Origin: Prado023 sp963747335
GTDB taxonomy: Bacteria; Actinomycetota; Actinomycetes; S36-B12; CAIYMF01
DNA length: 64,000 nt
Assembly (NCBI GenBank): GCA_963747335.1
Contig: CAVVEV010000002.1
Span: 124,001-188,000 of the forward strand
Reading direction: 5' to 3'
The notes below the pieces were generated by a model. That model saw only the letters and a program-made list of their open reading frames with translations, had not been told where the DNA came from and did not search any database. The translations under genes were made by a program, and so were the position numbers. Shown in pieces: positions 42,228 to 50,903 of this stretch (its first letter is position 1; each line of letters begins with the position of its first letter).

Positions 42228-42665
42228 CTACTGACCCGGCTCGGCCTCCAGTGCAGCCCTGGCCCCGTGCGGCACAACGGAGCTCCAGCCCGCGCCGTCA
42301 GGGACCCCGGTCAACGCCTCAGCCCGGGCTTCGGACTCCAACGCCCGACGCGCAGCCGACGGCACCGGGACCAGCGCAGGGGTCCCGGCCAACACCTCCG
42401 CCCGTGCATCGGACTCCATGGCCCGACGCGCAGCCATGGGAGGCTGAACCAGAGTCGGAGCGCCACAGTTGACGGCGAACCGCCCTGCGCCGCATCCACT
42501 GGCGGCGGGCGCACCCGTGACATAACCGGGGTCCGGTGCGACCTTGGAGGAGGCCTGGTGGCGCGGCACCAGGTTCGGTGCTGCGGAAATCGTTGCGCCA
42601 CCCCCGAGCCCGCCGAGCATCAGGGCGGCGCCGGCCGCGGCGATTCTGATGACCATGTGTCTCAT
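42228..42665 (-). CDS. Secreted protein with internal repeats
   Basis: 145 residues with a signal peptide (RIAAAGAALMLGGLGGGATISAA). The C-terminal half contains related units with the core ARRAMESDARAEVLAGTPALV, then ARRALESEARAEALTGVP, then GARAALEAEPG, about 25-30 residues apart. It has two Cys in SGCGAGRFAVNCGAP that could form a disulfide. I recognise no family. The ATG at 42665 has GGAAGG 7 nt upstream; an upstream ATG at 42680 is possible. It is divergent from the LAL regulator. Confidence 0.7.
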   Translation of the reverse strand: MRHMVIRIAAAGAALMLGGLGGGATISAAPNLVPRHQASSKVAPDPGYVTGAPAASGCGAGRFAVNCGAPTLVQPPMAARRAMESDARAEVLAGTPALVPVPSAARRALESEARAEALTGVPDGAGWSSVVPHGARAALEAEPGQ

Positions 42666-42823
42666 GGGCGAACCTTCCATGACGGGGTGGACGAGCTGAT
42701 ACCGACCAGATTCGCGCCCCCGCACGGCTCTCCGCATCAGGGGTTCCCCTAGTCCGGCAACGGAAACGGTCGCAGCCATGCAGGTCGTAGCCAGGACGAA
42801 GGTCGCGCTGCTACCTTCGGGGC

Positions 42824-45493
42824 ATGCTCGTCGGTCGCGACGGGGAGATCGCGTTCGTTGGGGCAGCACTCGATCGCGCCTGCAGCGACGAGGCGACGGT
42901 GCTGCGCATCAGCGGCGACCCGGGCATCGGCAAGACCGCGTTGCTGGACGTCGCGGAGGTCCGGGCCACCGGCATGGGGATGACTGTGGTCCGGTTCACT
43001 GCCGTGGAGTCGGAGTCCGGGATCCCCTCCAGTGCACTGGACCTCATCGTGGACCTCCTGGGGGGCGACTCCGACTCGGCCGCCTCCCCAGCCGCAGTGC
43101 TCACAGCGCTGTCCCACGCCTGCCGGTCCGGACCGCTGGCCCTTCTGATCGACGACATCCAGTGGCTCGATCACCAGTCAATGGGGGCACTGGCCTTCGC
43201 CTGCCGACGGCTCCAGGCAGACCCTGTCGCGGTCCTGCTCGCATGTCGAACGGTCGCGGCGAGCGACACCCCGTTCGATTCGTTCCCACGGCTGCACCTC
43301 GAGCCCCTGACGATCGATGAGTCGGTCCGGCTGTTGGAGCGCTCGGCCCCCGAGATGCCGAGCGACGTGGCCGCCCAGGTCGCTCTCGAGCTGGCGGGCG
43401 TACCCCTGGCCCTCGTGGGGATTCGGCACCTGCTCACCACCGATGAGCTCGCGGGGAACGCGCCCTTGCCCTCCCCTGTTCCGGTAGGTCGGGGGGTACA
43501 GCTGCGCTACGCCCAGGGGTGGGAGGTCCTCGGCGAGGACGGGAGGCGGGCGTTGACCCTGCTCGCAGCGGACGACACAGCCGACCCAACAGTCATCAGC
43601 GCCGGGCTTGAGGCGCTCGGCCTGGACCTGGGCGCGCTGCTGCCTGCGGAGGTGCAAGGCCTCGTACGCCTCGACCTGGTTCCTCGATTCGTACACCCAC
43701 TGGCCCGGGCGGCGGTGCACGGGGCGGCTCGGGCACAGTGGACCCGGGAATCCCATGCCGCGCTCGGTGAGGTTCTCCAGCGGCGAGGCGACGTCCGCGG
43801 GCTCCGGCACCGGGCGCTGGGGTCGGTGGGTCCGGACGAGGGGATCGCCGCAGACCTGGAGGCGGCCGCCCTCTGGCTGGCCACCGACGTCCCAGGGCGG
43901 GCGAGCCAGCTGGCGCAGCTCAGTGCGGACCTGTCCCCGGACCCGGCAGACCGCCGACGCCGACTCCTGCAGGCGGCCGAGACCTGCTCGGACGCGCAGA
44001 ACGCCCTGCGCCTGGCGACCCAGACCCTCGCCGGCGGTCCCGACCCCAACCTGCAGGCCCGCGCGACCTTCGTCGTCGTCGACAACCTCCACGGCGCCGA
44101 CCCCAGCACGCTGATACAGCTCCTCAACGGTGTGGACCGCGAGCACGTTGACCCCGACCTGGCCACGGAGCTCCTCGGCCGGATGACGTGGACAGCCATG
44201 GAGAACGCCGACCTGGCCCTGGTCGATCGGTTGGTCGGGGTGATGAGCACCTCGCACCGCGACGACGACTGGGTCCTGCAGTCGGCGATGGGAAGTGCCC
44301 TGATGTTCCTCGGTCGCAATGATCCGGCGGTCCAGGCGCTTCGCCGTGCAGAGCGGCTCAGCGCCACCCTCGACCCGACCTCGATGTCCACCGACCTCCT
44401 CACGGGGTGGGCCATCATCCCCGGATGGCTCGGCGAGGACGACTCGGCCACGCGATCCCGCTTCCGGCGGATGGACCAGCTCCTACGATCCCACGACCGA
44501 CCCATCGACCAGGTGTACGCGGACTTCTTCGGTGCGGAGCGTGCCCGGCGCGAGGGCGGTTGGGATCGTGCGATCTCCCTGCTCACCCACGAGATCGCGG
44601 TCCTGGACGCGCTGGGCTATCCCGCGGGCGTCGACGAGGCACGGCTCGCCGGGCTGCACGCCTACCGCGGCGACGAGGAGGCCGCCCAGGACCACATCGC
44701 CGCGGCCCAGCAGGCGTTCGCCAGGCGCCCCTCGCCGTGGCTCGAGCTCTGGGTCGCGCAGGCGCGGGGGGCACTGGCCCTCACCCTGGGCCGCCCGGAG
44801 GAGGCAGTCAGTGTCCTGACGACGATGCGCGCGGTCCCGTTCCTGGGCCGGGGGTGCCGCGATGCCGTCATAGTCGGGCTTGTCGACCTCGTGGAGGCGC
44901 TGGTGGAGAGGGGCGACCCACATGCAGCAGCGGCAGTCACCGCCGAGGTCGAGGAGCGGATCCACGGCCTCGTGGACCCCCTGGGCATGGCGCTGGTCGC
45001 ACGGTGCCAGGCCCTGACACGGCAGTCCGAGGCCGAGGACCTGCTCACCATGGCGCTGGACGAGCTCGAGCGCACTGCCGAGGTCTTCGAGCAGGCGCGC
45101 ACGCACCTGCATCTCGGGGAGCACCTGCGCCGTACCCGCAGGCGCCGCCTCTCACGCACCCACCTCCAAGCAGCCGTCGAGGCGTTCTCCTACGTCGGTG
45201 CACGGCCCTGGGCGGCGCGGGCGCACCGTGAGCTGATCGCATCGGGCGAGCGAACGGCTCCGCGTGATCCGGAGCTGGAATCAGGCGAGGCCGAGCTGAC
45301 ACCTCAGGAACTCCGGGTTGCCCTCGAGGTCGCGCGCGGCCTGTCCAATGCCCAGGTCGCCGGCGTGCTGTTCCTCTCGACCAAGACCGTGGAGTTCCAT
45401 CTTGGGAAGGTCTATCGCAAGTTGGGCGTCCGCTCCCGCGGAGGACTGGCTCAGGCGTTGGGCAATCGCGGACTGCTGGACATCGGCGGCTGA
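42824..45493 (+). CDS. Large ATP-binding LuxR-family (LAL) transcriptional regulator
   Basis: 889 residues. The N-terminal STAND/AAA ATPase has Walker A SGDPGIGKTALL (about residue 30) and Walker B LALLIDDIQWLDH (about residue 107). The long middle (about 250-800) is helical, TPR-like. The C-terminus is a LuxR helix-turn-helix: ELTPQELRVALEVARGLSNA, then VAGVLFLSTKTVEFHLGKVY. LAL regulators sense a ligand such as maltotriose in MalT and activate sugar or secondary-metabolite genes. The ATG at 42824 has TACCTT 6 nt upstream. Target genes are not clear; the secreted repeat protein is divergent from it. Confidence 0.92.
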   Translation: MLVGRDGEIAFVGAALDRACSDEATVLRISGDPGIGKTALLDVAEVRATGMGMTVVRFTAVESESGIPSSALDLIVDLLGGDSDSAASPAAVLTALSHACRSGPLALLIDDIQWLDHQSMGALAFACRRLQADPVAVLLACRTVAASDTPFDSFPRLHLEPLTIDESVRLLERSAPEMPSDVAAQVALELAGVPLALVGIRHLLTTDELAGNAPLPSPVPVGRGVQLRYAQGWEVLGEDGRRALTLLAADDTADPTVISAGLEALGLDLGALLPAEVQGLVRLDLVPRFVHPLARAAVHGAARAQWTRESHAALGEVLQRRGDVRGLRHRALGSVGPDEGIAADLEAAALWLATDVPGRASQLAQLSADLSPDPADRRRRLLQAAETCSDAQNALRLATQTLAGGPDPNLQARATFVVVDNLHGADPSTLIQLLNGVDREHVDPDLATELLGRMTWTAMENADLALVDRLVGVMSTSHRDDDWVLQSAMGSALMFLGRNDPAVQALRRAERLSATLDPTSMSTDLLTGWAIIPGWLGEDDSATRSRFRRMDQLLRSHDRPIDQVYADFFGAERARREGGWDRAISLLTHEIAVLDALGYPAGVDEARLAGLHAYRGDEEAAQDHIAAAQQAFARRPSPWLELWVAQARGALALTLGRPEEAVSVLTTMRAVPFLGRGCRDAVIVGLVDLVEALVERGDPHAAAAVTAEVEERIHGLVDPLGMALVARCQALTRQSEAEDLLTMALDELERTAEVFEQARTHLHLGEHLRRTRRRRLSRTHLQAAVEAFSYVGARPWAARAHRELIASGERTAPRDPELESGEAELTPQELRVALEVARGLSNAQVAGVLFLSTKTVEFHLGKVYRKLGVRSRGGLAQALGNRGLLDIGG

Positions 45494-45535
45494 GCCGGCC
45501 CGCGATAGGTTCGAACCCCACCACTGGAGGCCCGG

Positions 45536-46111
45536 ATGCTGCCGACGACGTTGAGGATCAGCCTGCCCGCGTGGGTGAACGACCTCGAGGTCCCCGACGC
45601 GCTTGCCCACCTCACAGACCGGATGAGGTTCGTCCTGGATCTGGCAACCCAGAACATCGACCGCGGCACTGGCGGGCCGTTCGCGGCCGGCATCGTCGAG
45701 CAGCAGAGCGGTCGGCTGATCGCCGTGGGGGTCAACCGGGTGGTGCCGGAGAACTGCGGCCTGGCCCACGCGGAGGTGCTCGCGATCGGGCTCGCCCAGG
45801 CGGCGCTGGGGACCTACGACCTCGGCGGGACAGGACGCCCGCGCCTGCAGCTGGTCAGCAGCAGCCAGATGTGCGCGATGTGCCTGGGCGCGGTGGTCTG
45901 GTCCGGGGTGAGCCACGTGGTGTACTCCACGACGGCGGCGGATGTCATCGCGACGGTCGGCTTCGACGAGGGCCCCACCCCGCCGGACTACACCGCACAG
46001 CTGGTGCATCGCGGGATCGCCGTGGTTCCGGGGGTGATGCGCGACGAGGGGCTCGCGGTGCTGCGACGCTATGTCGCCTCCGGCGGCGTCGTGTACAACG
46101 CCCACCACTGA
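45536..46111 (+). CDS. Nucleoside/guanine deaminase-like protein (CDA fold)
   Basis: 191 residues, cytidine-deaminase-like zinc enzyme. The zinc site has LAHAEVLAIGLAQ (HAE) and SSSQMCAMCLGAVVWSG (CxxC with Met instead of the usual Pro at the first position). The length and VVNRV-like N-terminal block suit guanine deaminase or tRNA-specific adenosine deaminase relatives, but the ligand is not certain. Shine-Dalgarno TGGAGG lies 6-7 nt before the ATG. It is followed 12 bp later by a DUF1294 gene. Confidence 0.85.
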   Translation: MLPTTLRISLPAWVNDLEVPDALAHLTDRMRFVLDLATQNIDRGTGGPFAAGIVEQQSGRLIAVGVNRVVPENCGLAHAEVLAIGLAQAALGTYDLGGTGRPRLQLVSSSQMCAMCLGAVVWSGVSHVVYSTTAADVIATVGFDEGPTPPDYTAQLVHRGIAVVPGVMRDEGLAVLRRYVASGGVVYNAHH

Positions 46112-46123
46112 GAGAGGCCACTC

Positions 46124-46393
46124 GTGCAGCTGCTCATCACGTACCTCGTCGTGGCGAACCTCGTCTCGTTCGCGATGTTCGGGATCGACAAGCAGCGGGC
46201 CCGCGAGGGGCAGCGGCGCATCTCCGAGCGAGCGCTGCTGGTGTCAGCGGCGATCTCCGGAACGGTCGGCGCCTGGGCCGGCATGAGCGTGTTCCGGCAC
46301 AAGACGGCCAAGCGCTCGTTCCAGGCCGCCATGGTCGCGGTCACGGCACTGGACGTCGCCGTCGTGGTCGTGGCCGTGCTGGTGCTGCGCTGA
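46124..46393 (+). CDS. DUF1294 family small membrane protein
   Basis: 89 residues. The family block FGIDKQRAREGQRRISERAL with DKxxA and RISE, and FRHKTAKRSFQAAM (RHKTxKxxF), between two to three hydrophobic helices, is typical of DUF1294. Function unknown. GTG start at 46124 with GAGAGG about 7 nt upstream. Converges closely with the epimerase gene (10-bp gap). Confidence 0.9.
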   Translation: MQLLITYLVVANLVSFAMFGIDKQRAREGQRRISERALLVSAAISGTVGAWAGMSVFRHKTAKRSFQAAMVAVTALDVAVVVVAVLVLR

Positions 46394-46403
46394 GGCGGCC
46401 GGC

Positions 46404-47375
46404 TCAGCCCAGCGTGGCCATCTCATGGCGGACGGTCTCGGCCCAGCCGTCCTCGAGCGGACGGGGGTCGTAGCCCAGCTCCCGTCGGGCCTTGGCGTTG
46501 GAGCCGAGATAGGTCGGACCAGCGATGACCCGCAATCCCTCCGCCGTGTACTCAGCAGGCAGCGGCAGCACCCTGCCCAGCAGTCCGCTGACAGGCGCCA
46601 TCGCGCGCATCCCACGGGCGGGGATCCCGATCGGCGCCCTCTTGCCGGCGACCATGGCGGCCAGCCGCATGCCCTCCAGGAGGGTCGCAGACGGGCCGGC
46701 GATGATGTACGTCTCGCCCGCGGGAGCGCTGTCCATGGCCAGGATGTGCGCGTCGGCGATGTCATCGACGTGGGCCCAGGAGTAGGCAGTGCCGGTCGGC
46801 ACGGCGGGCATCCGACCGCGCAGGAGGTTGCGCAGGGAGACGTGGACAGCGCTGGTGTCCTCCGGGCCGTAGACAAGGCCGGGCATGACGACGACCAGGG
46901 GCAACCCATCGGCGATCCGCGCACGGGCGATCCGGTGCGCCTCGGCCTTGGTGGCGTCGTAGAGACTCAGGTGCTTGCCGACGAAGTGGTAGGACTCGTC
47001 CACCTCGACGCCATGAGTGTCGGAGTTGACCGCCAGGGTCGAGGTGTAGACCCCCTTGGCGATCCCGAGCTCGGCCATCACGTCCAGGACGTTGCGGGTG
47101 CCGTCCACGTTCGTGGCCCACGCGGCCTCACGGTCGTCCACTCCGGTCCTGTACCAGCCGGCGATGTGGAAGACCCCGTCGGCTCCGCGCATCGGCTGCG
47201 CAAGCGACCCCCGGTCAGACACGTCGCCGCGAACCAGTTCCACGCCCTGATCGGCCAGATGCCGCGCCCGGCCCGGGTCGCGCACCGCCGCCACCACGTC
47301 ATCGCCGCGCGCCAGGAGCTTGCGCACGACGACGCCGCCGATGAATCCGGTCGCACCCGTCACGAAGTACCTCAT
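46404..47375 (-). CDS. NAD-dependent epimerase/dehydratase (extended SDR)
   Basis: 323 residues, Rossmann fold. The cofactor loop is VTGATGFIGG (TGxxGxxG) at the N-terminus, with acid/base residues in LYDATKAEAHRIA (Tyr and Lys of YxxxK, about 140-144) and SNGVYT-type Ser in VYTSTLAV. Substrates may be nucleotide sugars, aldehydes or steroid-like alcohols; the C-terminus gives no certain clue. The ATG at 47375 has TACGAT 6 nt upstream, a leaderless start. Confidence 0.88.
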   Translation of the reverse strand: MRYFVTGATGFIGGVVVRKLLARGDDVVAAVRDPGRARHLADQGVELVRGDVSDRGSLAQPMRGADGVFHIAGWYRTGVDDREAAWATNVDGTRNVLDVMAELGIAKGVYTSTLAVNSDTHGVEVDESYHFVGKHLSLYDATKAEAHRIARARIADGLPLVVVMPGLVYGPEDTSAVHVSLRNLLRGRMPAVPTGTAYSWAHVDDIADAHILAMDSAPAGETYIIAGPSATLLEGMRLAAMVAGKRAPIGIPARGMRAMAPVSGLLGRVLPLPAEYTAEGLRVIAGPTYLGSNAKARRELGYDPRPLEDGWAETVRHEMATLG

Positions 47376-47557
47376 GGGCGGATCGTAGGAGCGGGTCGCC
47401 GGCCGCGCCAGCGGCAGTCGGGAGAGGACGGTGATCGTGACGGCCTCGGGAAGACCGGGGCCGCGGGCGGGTCGGGCGGCCGGGCCTCCCGGGCTGGCCG
47501 CCAGCCGACGGGGGCGGTCGGGAGCCGGGCTTGCGGCCCGCCGCCCGGGCCGCGACC

Positions 47558-47794
47558 ATGGCTGTCGTGACCAGCCCCGAGCCGTGCGCGCGCTGCGGCG
47601 GCGACGCGGACTTCGACATCGCCTCCCTGTGGCTGTGCATCGACTGCTACCACATCGCCGGCTCCACGTGCGCCGGCATCGGCCGCATACCCGCCACCGC
47701 GACGGGCCCTGACGCCGCCGTGACGACCGTCGTCGGCCACTCCACCGTCGGCGTCGCTGCGGTGGTCCTCAGCGACGCCGATCAGGTCTGCTGA
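47558..47794 (+). CDS. Small zinc-ribbon-like protein
   Basis: 78 residues with a four-Cys cluster: PCARCGGDADFDIASLWLCI followed by DCY (two CxxC pairs 20 residues apart), then a possible extra Cys, STCAG. This resembles short zinc-ribbon proteins of unknown function. The ATG at 47558 is chosen because an earlier in-frame start would add a GC-rich lead. No Shine-Dalgarno is obvious. Its 3' end overlaps the end of the convergent FUSC gene by 13 bp. Confidence 0.55.
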   Translation: MAVVTSPEPCARCGGDADFDIASLWLCIDCYHIAGSTCAGIGRIPATATGPDAAVTTVVGHSTVGVAAVVLSDADQVC

Positions 47795-48798
47795 CGCGCT
47801 TGATCGGCCCGCCACAGCGCAAGGGAGATCACGGCGGCCAGTAGGGCTGCGAGCACTGTGGCCCCGACCCGCTCCAGGGCCACACCGACGGCGTCCTGCA
47901 CCCCGGCCGAGCCGAGCAGCACGATCAGCGGTGTCAGGAAGGTGATCTGCTGGGCGTAGCGGCCCAGCATCGCGTTGGCCACGACAAGCACCAGCAGTGC
48001 CGACCCAGCCACGATGGCGGCCCATGGCGGTAGGAACAGCGCGAGCGCGAGCGCCAGGACCGCCCCGAGCATCGTGCCGACGACGCGCTGCCGGGCGACT
48101 GTCCGGGTCTCGGCGCCGAACGGCCGCAGGACGATCGTCATCGTCATGGCGATCCAGTAGCCGTGCGGGATGTCCACGACGCCCAGGATCAGGACGATCA
48201 CCCCGACGACGACCGCCATGGCCGCGGCGTGCGCCCACGCGGTCCACGGCTCGACCTGCGACCGTTGCGCGGGCCTGCTCATCCTGGTCAGGGTGGCGAT
48301 CCCCACGATGATCGCACCGCCGACGAGCATCGATCCGCCGACCAGGGCCGGGTCCTGACGCATCGGCAGCGTTGCGTAGAGCGCGGCGATCGTCGGGATT
48401 CCCGCCAACAGACCGTTCTGGACCATGGTGGCCGGTGCGACCAACAGGCAGGCCAGCGCGACGAAGCAGGCCGCAGGAAGCACCTGCCCACTGATCCCCG
48501 CCGCGACGACCCCGGTCATGGCGGCCGGCACGGCCAACGCGAGCGAGTACGCGGGCCGCAAGGTGAGTGCGGGTGTGAGGATGCCCGTGTAGCCGAGGGC
48601 GACTGCCAGCGCCGCCACCTGTCCCGCCAGGGCATAGGCGATGACGAGGGGGATCAGGAGGATCACGGCGATCTTCAGTGCGCCGGTGAACACGGGCCTC
48701 GGGATCGTCCACGTGCCCTGCGGGGCGGGCTCCCTGGTGCCGCCCTCCCCGGCAGGATCGACCTCATCAGGGTCCGTCGCGAGCCGGTCGGGTTCCAT
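47782..48798 (-). CDS. FUSC/YccC-like membrane protein
   Basis: 338 residues with about ten hydrophobic helices in two sets, separated by a short linker. The signature after the second set is GYWIAMTMTIVLRPFGAETR followed by RVVGTMLGAVLALALA, which matches the FUSC_2/YccC family of putative efflux proteins. The ATG at 48798 has TAGTCT 7 nt upstream, a leaderless start. It converges with the small zinc-ribbon gene and is divergent from pncB across 140 bp. Confidence 0.85.
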   Translation of the reverse strand: MEPDRLATDPDEVDPAGEGGTREPAPQGTWTIPRPVFTGALKIAVILLIPLVIAYALAGQVAALAVALGYTGILTPALTLRPAYSLALAVPAAMTGVVAAGISGQVLPAACFVALACLLVAPATMVQNGLLAGIPTIAALYATLPMRQDPALVGGSMLVGGAIIVGIATLTRMSRPAQRSQVEPWTAWAHAAAMAVVVGVIVLILGVVDIPHGYWIAMTMTIVLRPFGAETRTVARQRVVGTMLGAVLALALALFLPPWAAIVAGSALLVLVVANAMLGRYAQQITFLTPLIVLLGSAGVQDAVGVALERVGATVLAALLAAVISLALWRADQARQQT

Positions 48799-48938
48799 GG
48801 GCCAGAGACTAGATGCGCAACGCCAGCCGCGATGCACGCCCAGGACGCGCCCGAGGCGCGACACGAGCGGGACTGCGGCCCACAACCCCGACCGGACACG
48901 CAGGACTCGCAGGCCACCCGGGTCGTAGCCTTCGGGCC

Positions 48939-50231
48939 ATGTCCCGAAGCACCGCGCTGCTCACCGACCACTACGAGTTCACGATGCTCGATGCGGCGAT
49001 GCAGGCCGGCACCGCGCACCGGGCGTGCATCTTCGAGGTGTTCGGCCGCCGCCTGCCCAAGGACCGTGCCTACATGGTCAACGCGGGGACCGGGCGGGTC
49101 CTGGACCTGATCGCGGACTTCACCTTCGGTCCGGAGGAGCTGGATCACCTGGCAGCCCGCCGGATCGTCTCCGCCGCCACGTTGGAGTGGTTGGCCAGTT
49201 ACAGGTTCACCGGGGACATCGACGGCTACCCCGAGGGCGAGCTGTTCCTCCCCGGCTCGCCCCTGATGACGCTGACCACCGACTTCGCCACCGGTGTCGT
49301 CCTGGAGACCCTCATCCTGAGCGTGCTCAACCACGACGTGGCCGTGGCGTCAGCCGCCAGCCGGATGTGGGTCCAGGCCGGTGGGCGGCCACTGATCGAG
49401 ATGGGATCGCGGCGGACCCACGAGAAGGCCGCTGTGGCTGCGGCCCGGGCCGCGTGGATCGCCGGGTTCGAGACGACCAGCAACGTGGAGGCCGGCCGCA
49501 GGTACGGGCTGCCGACAGCAGGCACGGCCGCGCACGCGTTCACCCTGCTGCACGATACCGAGCAGCAGGCGTTCGCCGCCCAGGTGGCAGCGCAGGGCGT
49601 GGGCACCACGCTCCTGGTCGACACCTTCGACACGCACGAGGGCATCGCGAGGGCGTTGGAGGTCGCCGGCCCCGACCTGGGCGCGATCCGACTGGACTCC
49701 GGGGACCTCGGACAGCTCGCTCGCGACGCCCGCGGGATCCTGGATGCGGCGGGCGCGACCGGCACAAGGATCGTGGCGACCTCCGACCTCGACGAGTACG
49801 CGATCGCTGAGCTGGCCGACTCCCCCGTCGACGTCTACGGCGTCGGGACGTCCGTGGTCACCGGGTCGGGATCCCCTGCTGCGGGGTTGGTGTTCAAGGT
49901 CGTCGAGGTCGAGGGGCGGCCGGTGGCCAAGGCCTCGGCGAGCGGGAAGTCCAGCATCGGGGGGCGCAAGCAGGCCGCACGCCGGATCGACGTCGACGGC
50001 ATCGCCTCGGCGGAGGTCATCTGGGCGGCGAGCAGCACGGAGCACTCCACGGGTGATCCTGGAGCGTCCGAGCGCCCGCTGGTCGTCGCGCTCATGCGCT
50101 CCGGCAAGCGCGTCGACGAGGGGTCCCTGACGCAGGCGCGTGGTCGACACGTCGCTGCGGTCGGCGAGCTGCCCGAGTCCGGGCGCGCGCTGCATGCCGA
50201 GGGCCCGGCCATCCCCACGATCAGGGTGTGA
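48939..50231 (+). CDS. pncB: Nicotinate phosphoribosyltransferase
   Basis: Converts nicotinate and PRPP to nicotinate mononucleotide, the salvage step of NAD synthesis; 430 residues, normal length. The N-terminus LLTDHYEFTMLDAAMQAG and FEVFGRRLPKDRAYMV are conserved, with EMGSRRTHEKAAVAAARAA (the catalytic His in the RRTH block) and LVDTFDTHEGIARAL and AIRLDSGDLGQLA (PRPP-binding DSGDL). The ATG at 48939 has TAGCCT 7 nt upstream. Its last codons are followed by a tandem repeat array. Confidence 0.95.
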   Translation: MSRSTALLTDHYEFTMLDAAMQAGTAHRACIFEVFGRRLPKDRAYMVNAGTGRVLDLIADFTFGPEELDHLAARRIVSAATLEWLASYRFTGDIDGYPEGELFLPGSPLMTLTTDFATGVVLETLILSVLNHDVAVASAASRMWVQAGGRPLIEMGSRRTHEKAAVAAARAAWIAGFETTSNVEAGRRYGLPTAGTAAHAFTLLHDTEQQAFAAQVAAQGVGTTLLVDTFDTHEGIARALEVAGPDLGAIRLDSGDLGQLARDARGILDAAGATGTRIVATSDLDEYAIAELADSPVDVYGVGTSVVTGSGSPAAGLVFKVVEVEGRPVAKASASGKSSIGGRKQAARRIDVDGIASAEVIWAASSTEHSTGDPGASERPLVVALMRSGKRVDEGSLTQARGRHVAAVGELPESGRALHAEGPAIPTIRV

Positions 50232-50240
50232 GCGGTACGC

Positions 50241-50307
50241 CGGGCGTGAGCTCGGCCGGGCGTGAGCTCGGCCGGGTGTGAGTGCGGGCTGGGTGTGAGT
50301 GCGGGCT
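50241..50307. repeat. Short tandem repeat array after pncB
   Basis: Two identical 16-bp units (CGGGCGTGAGCTCGGC at 50241-50256 and 50257-50272) followed by two 17-18 bp variants built on GGGTGTGAGTGCGGGCT. The units resemble the end of pncB itself (GGGTGTGAG, including the stop), suggesting local duplication by slippage. No function seen. Confidence 0.8.
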
Positions 50308-50348
50308 GCCGATCCGGCGCCCGGGCCACCAGCATGAGCGAGGGCCGC

Positions 50349-50756
50349 TCAGCCCCCAGTTCGGCAGGAGGCGCAGAGCCCGAACAGCTCGAGTTGGTGG
50401 CTCACGTCGCTGAAACCGTGCTCGGCTGCGACCGCGTTGGCCCATTTCTCGACGGCCGGCCCGGCGATCTCCACGGTACGTCCGCACCGACGGCAGACCA
50501 GGTGGTGGTGGTGCACGTCGCTGCACTGCCGGTACAGGGTCTCCCCGTCGTCGCGCACGAGGGTGTCGAGCTCGCCGTGCTCGGCCATGAGTCCGAGGTT
50601 GCGGTAGACCGTCGCCAGCCCCACAGAGTCGCCGCGGGCACGCAGGGCGGCGTGGATGTCCTGGGCACTGCGGAACTCCCCGGACTCCGCCAGCAGCGCG
50701 GAGACCGCGACCCGCTGCCGGGTGGTCCGTTGGCGCGGGTGGGCTGGGCTGGGCAT
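50349..50756 (-). CDS. zur: Fur-family regulator, probable Zur
   Basis: 135 residues. A winged-helix DNA-binding domain begins RTTRQRVAVSALLAESGEFR with the recognition-helix segment VGLATVYRNLGLMAEHG; the dimerisation/metal region has CSDVHHHHLVCRRCGRTVEI (HHHH plus CxxC) and the C-terminal CASC. The CRRC and CASC pair is the structural zinc site. Zur identity is inferred because the divergent operon is znuABC. The ATG at 50756 has TACGCT 6 nt upstream (leaderless). Confidence 0.9.
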   Translation of the reverse strand: MPSPAHPRQRTTRQRVAVSALLAESGEFRSAQDIHAALRARGDSVGLATVYRNLGLMAEHGELDTLVRDDGETLYRQCSDVHHHHLVCRRCGRTVEIAGPAVEKWANAVAAEHGFSDVSHQLELFGLCASCRTGG

Positions 50757-50834
50757 GGGGGAAGCGTAGTCGGTCAGGGGCAGGGCAGACCTCGACCGCC
50801 CGCCGTCGGTCCCCCGGCTCAACGGCCGGCCCGT

Positions 50835-50875
50835 TTGGCAGCGCGCCCCTTCTAATCTAGACTGATTCTCATTCG
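50835..50875 (+). promoter_or_regulatory. znuA promoter with putative Zur site
   Basis: A -35-like TTGGCA (50835-50840) and a -10-like TAGACT (50858-50863) are 17 bp apart. Overlapping and following the -10 is TGATTCTCATT (50863-50873), whose reverse AATGAGAATCA matches a Zur/Fur half-site; a full palindrome is not clear. Zinc repression of znuABC through Zur is the expected regulation. Confidence 0.5.
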
Positions 50876-50903
50876 TTGCAGACCCGCCAGAACAGGACCC
50901 ACC

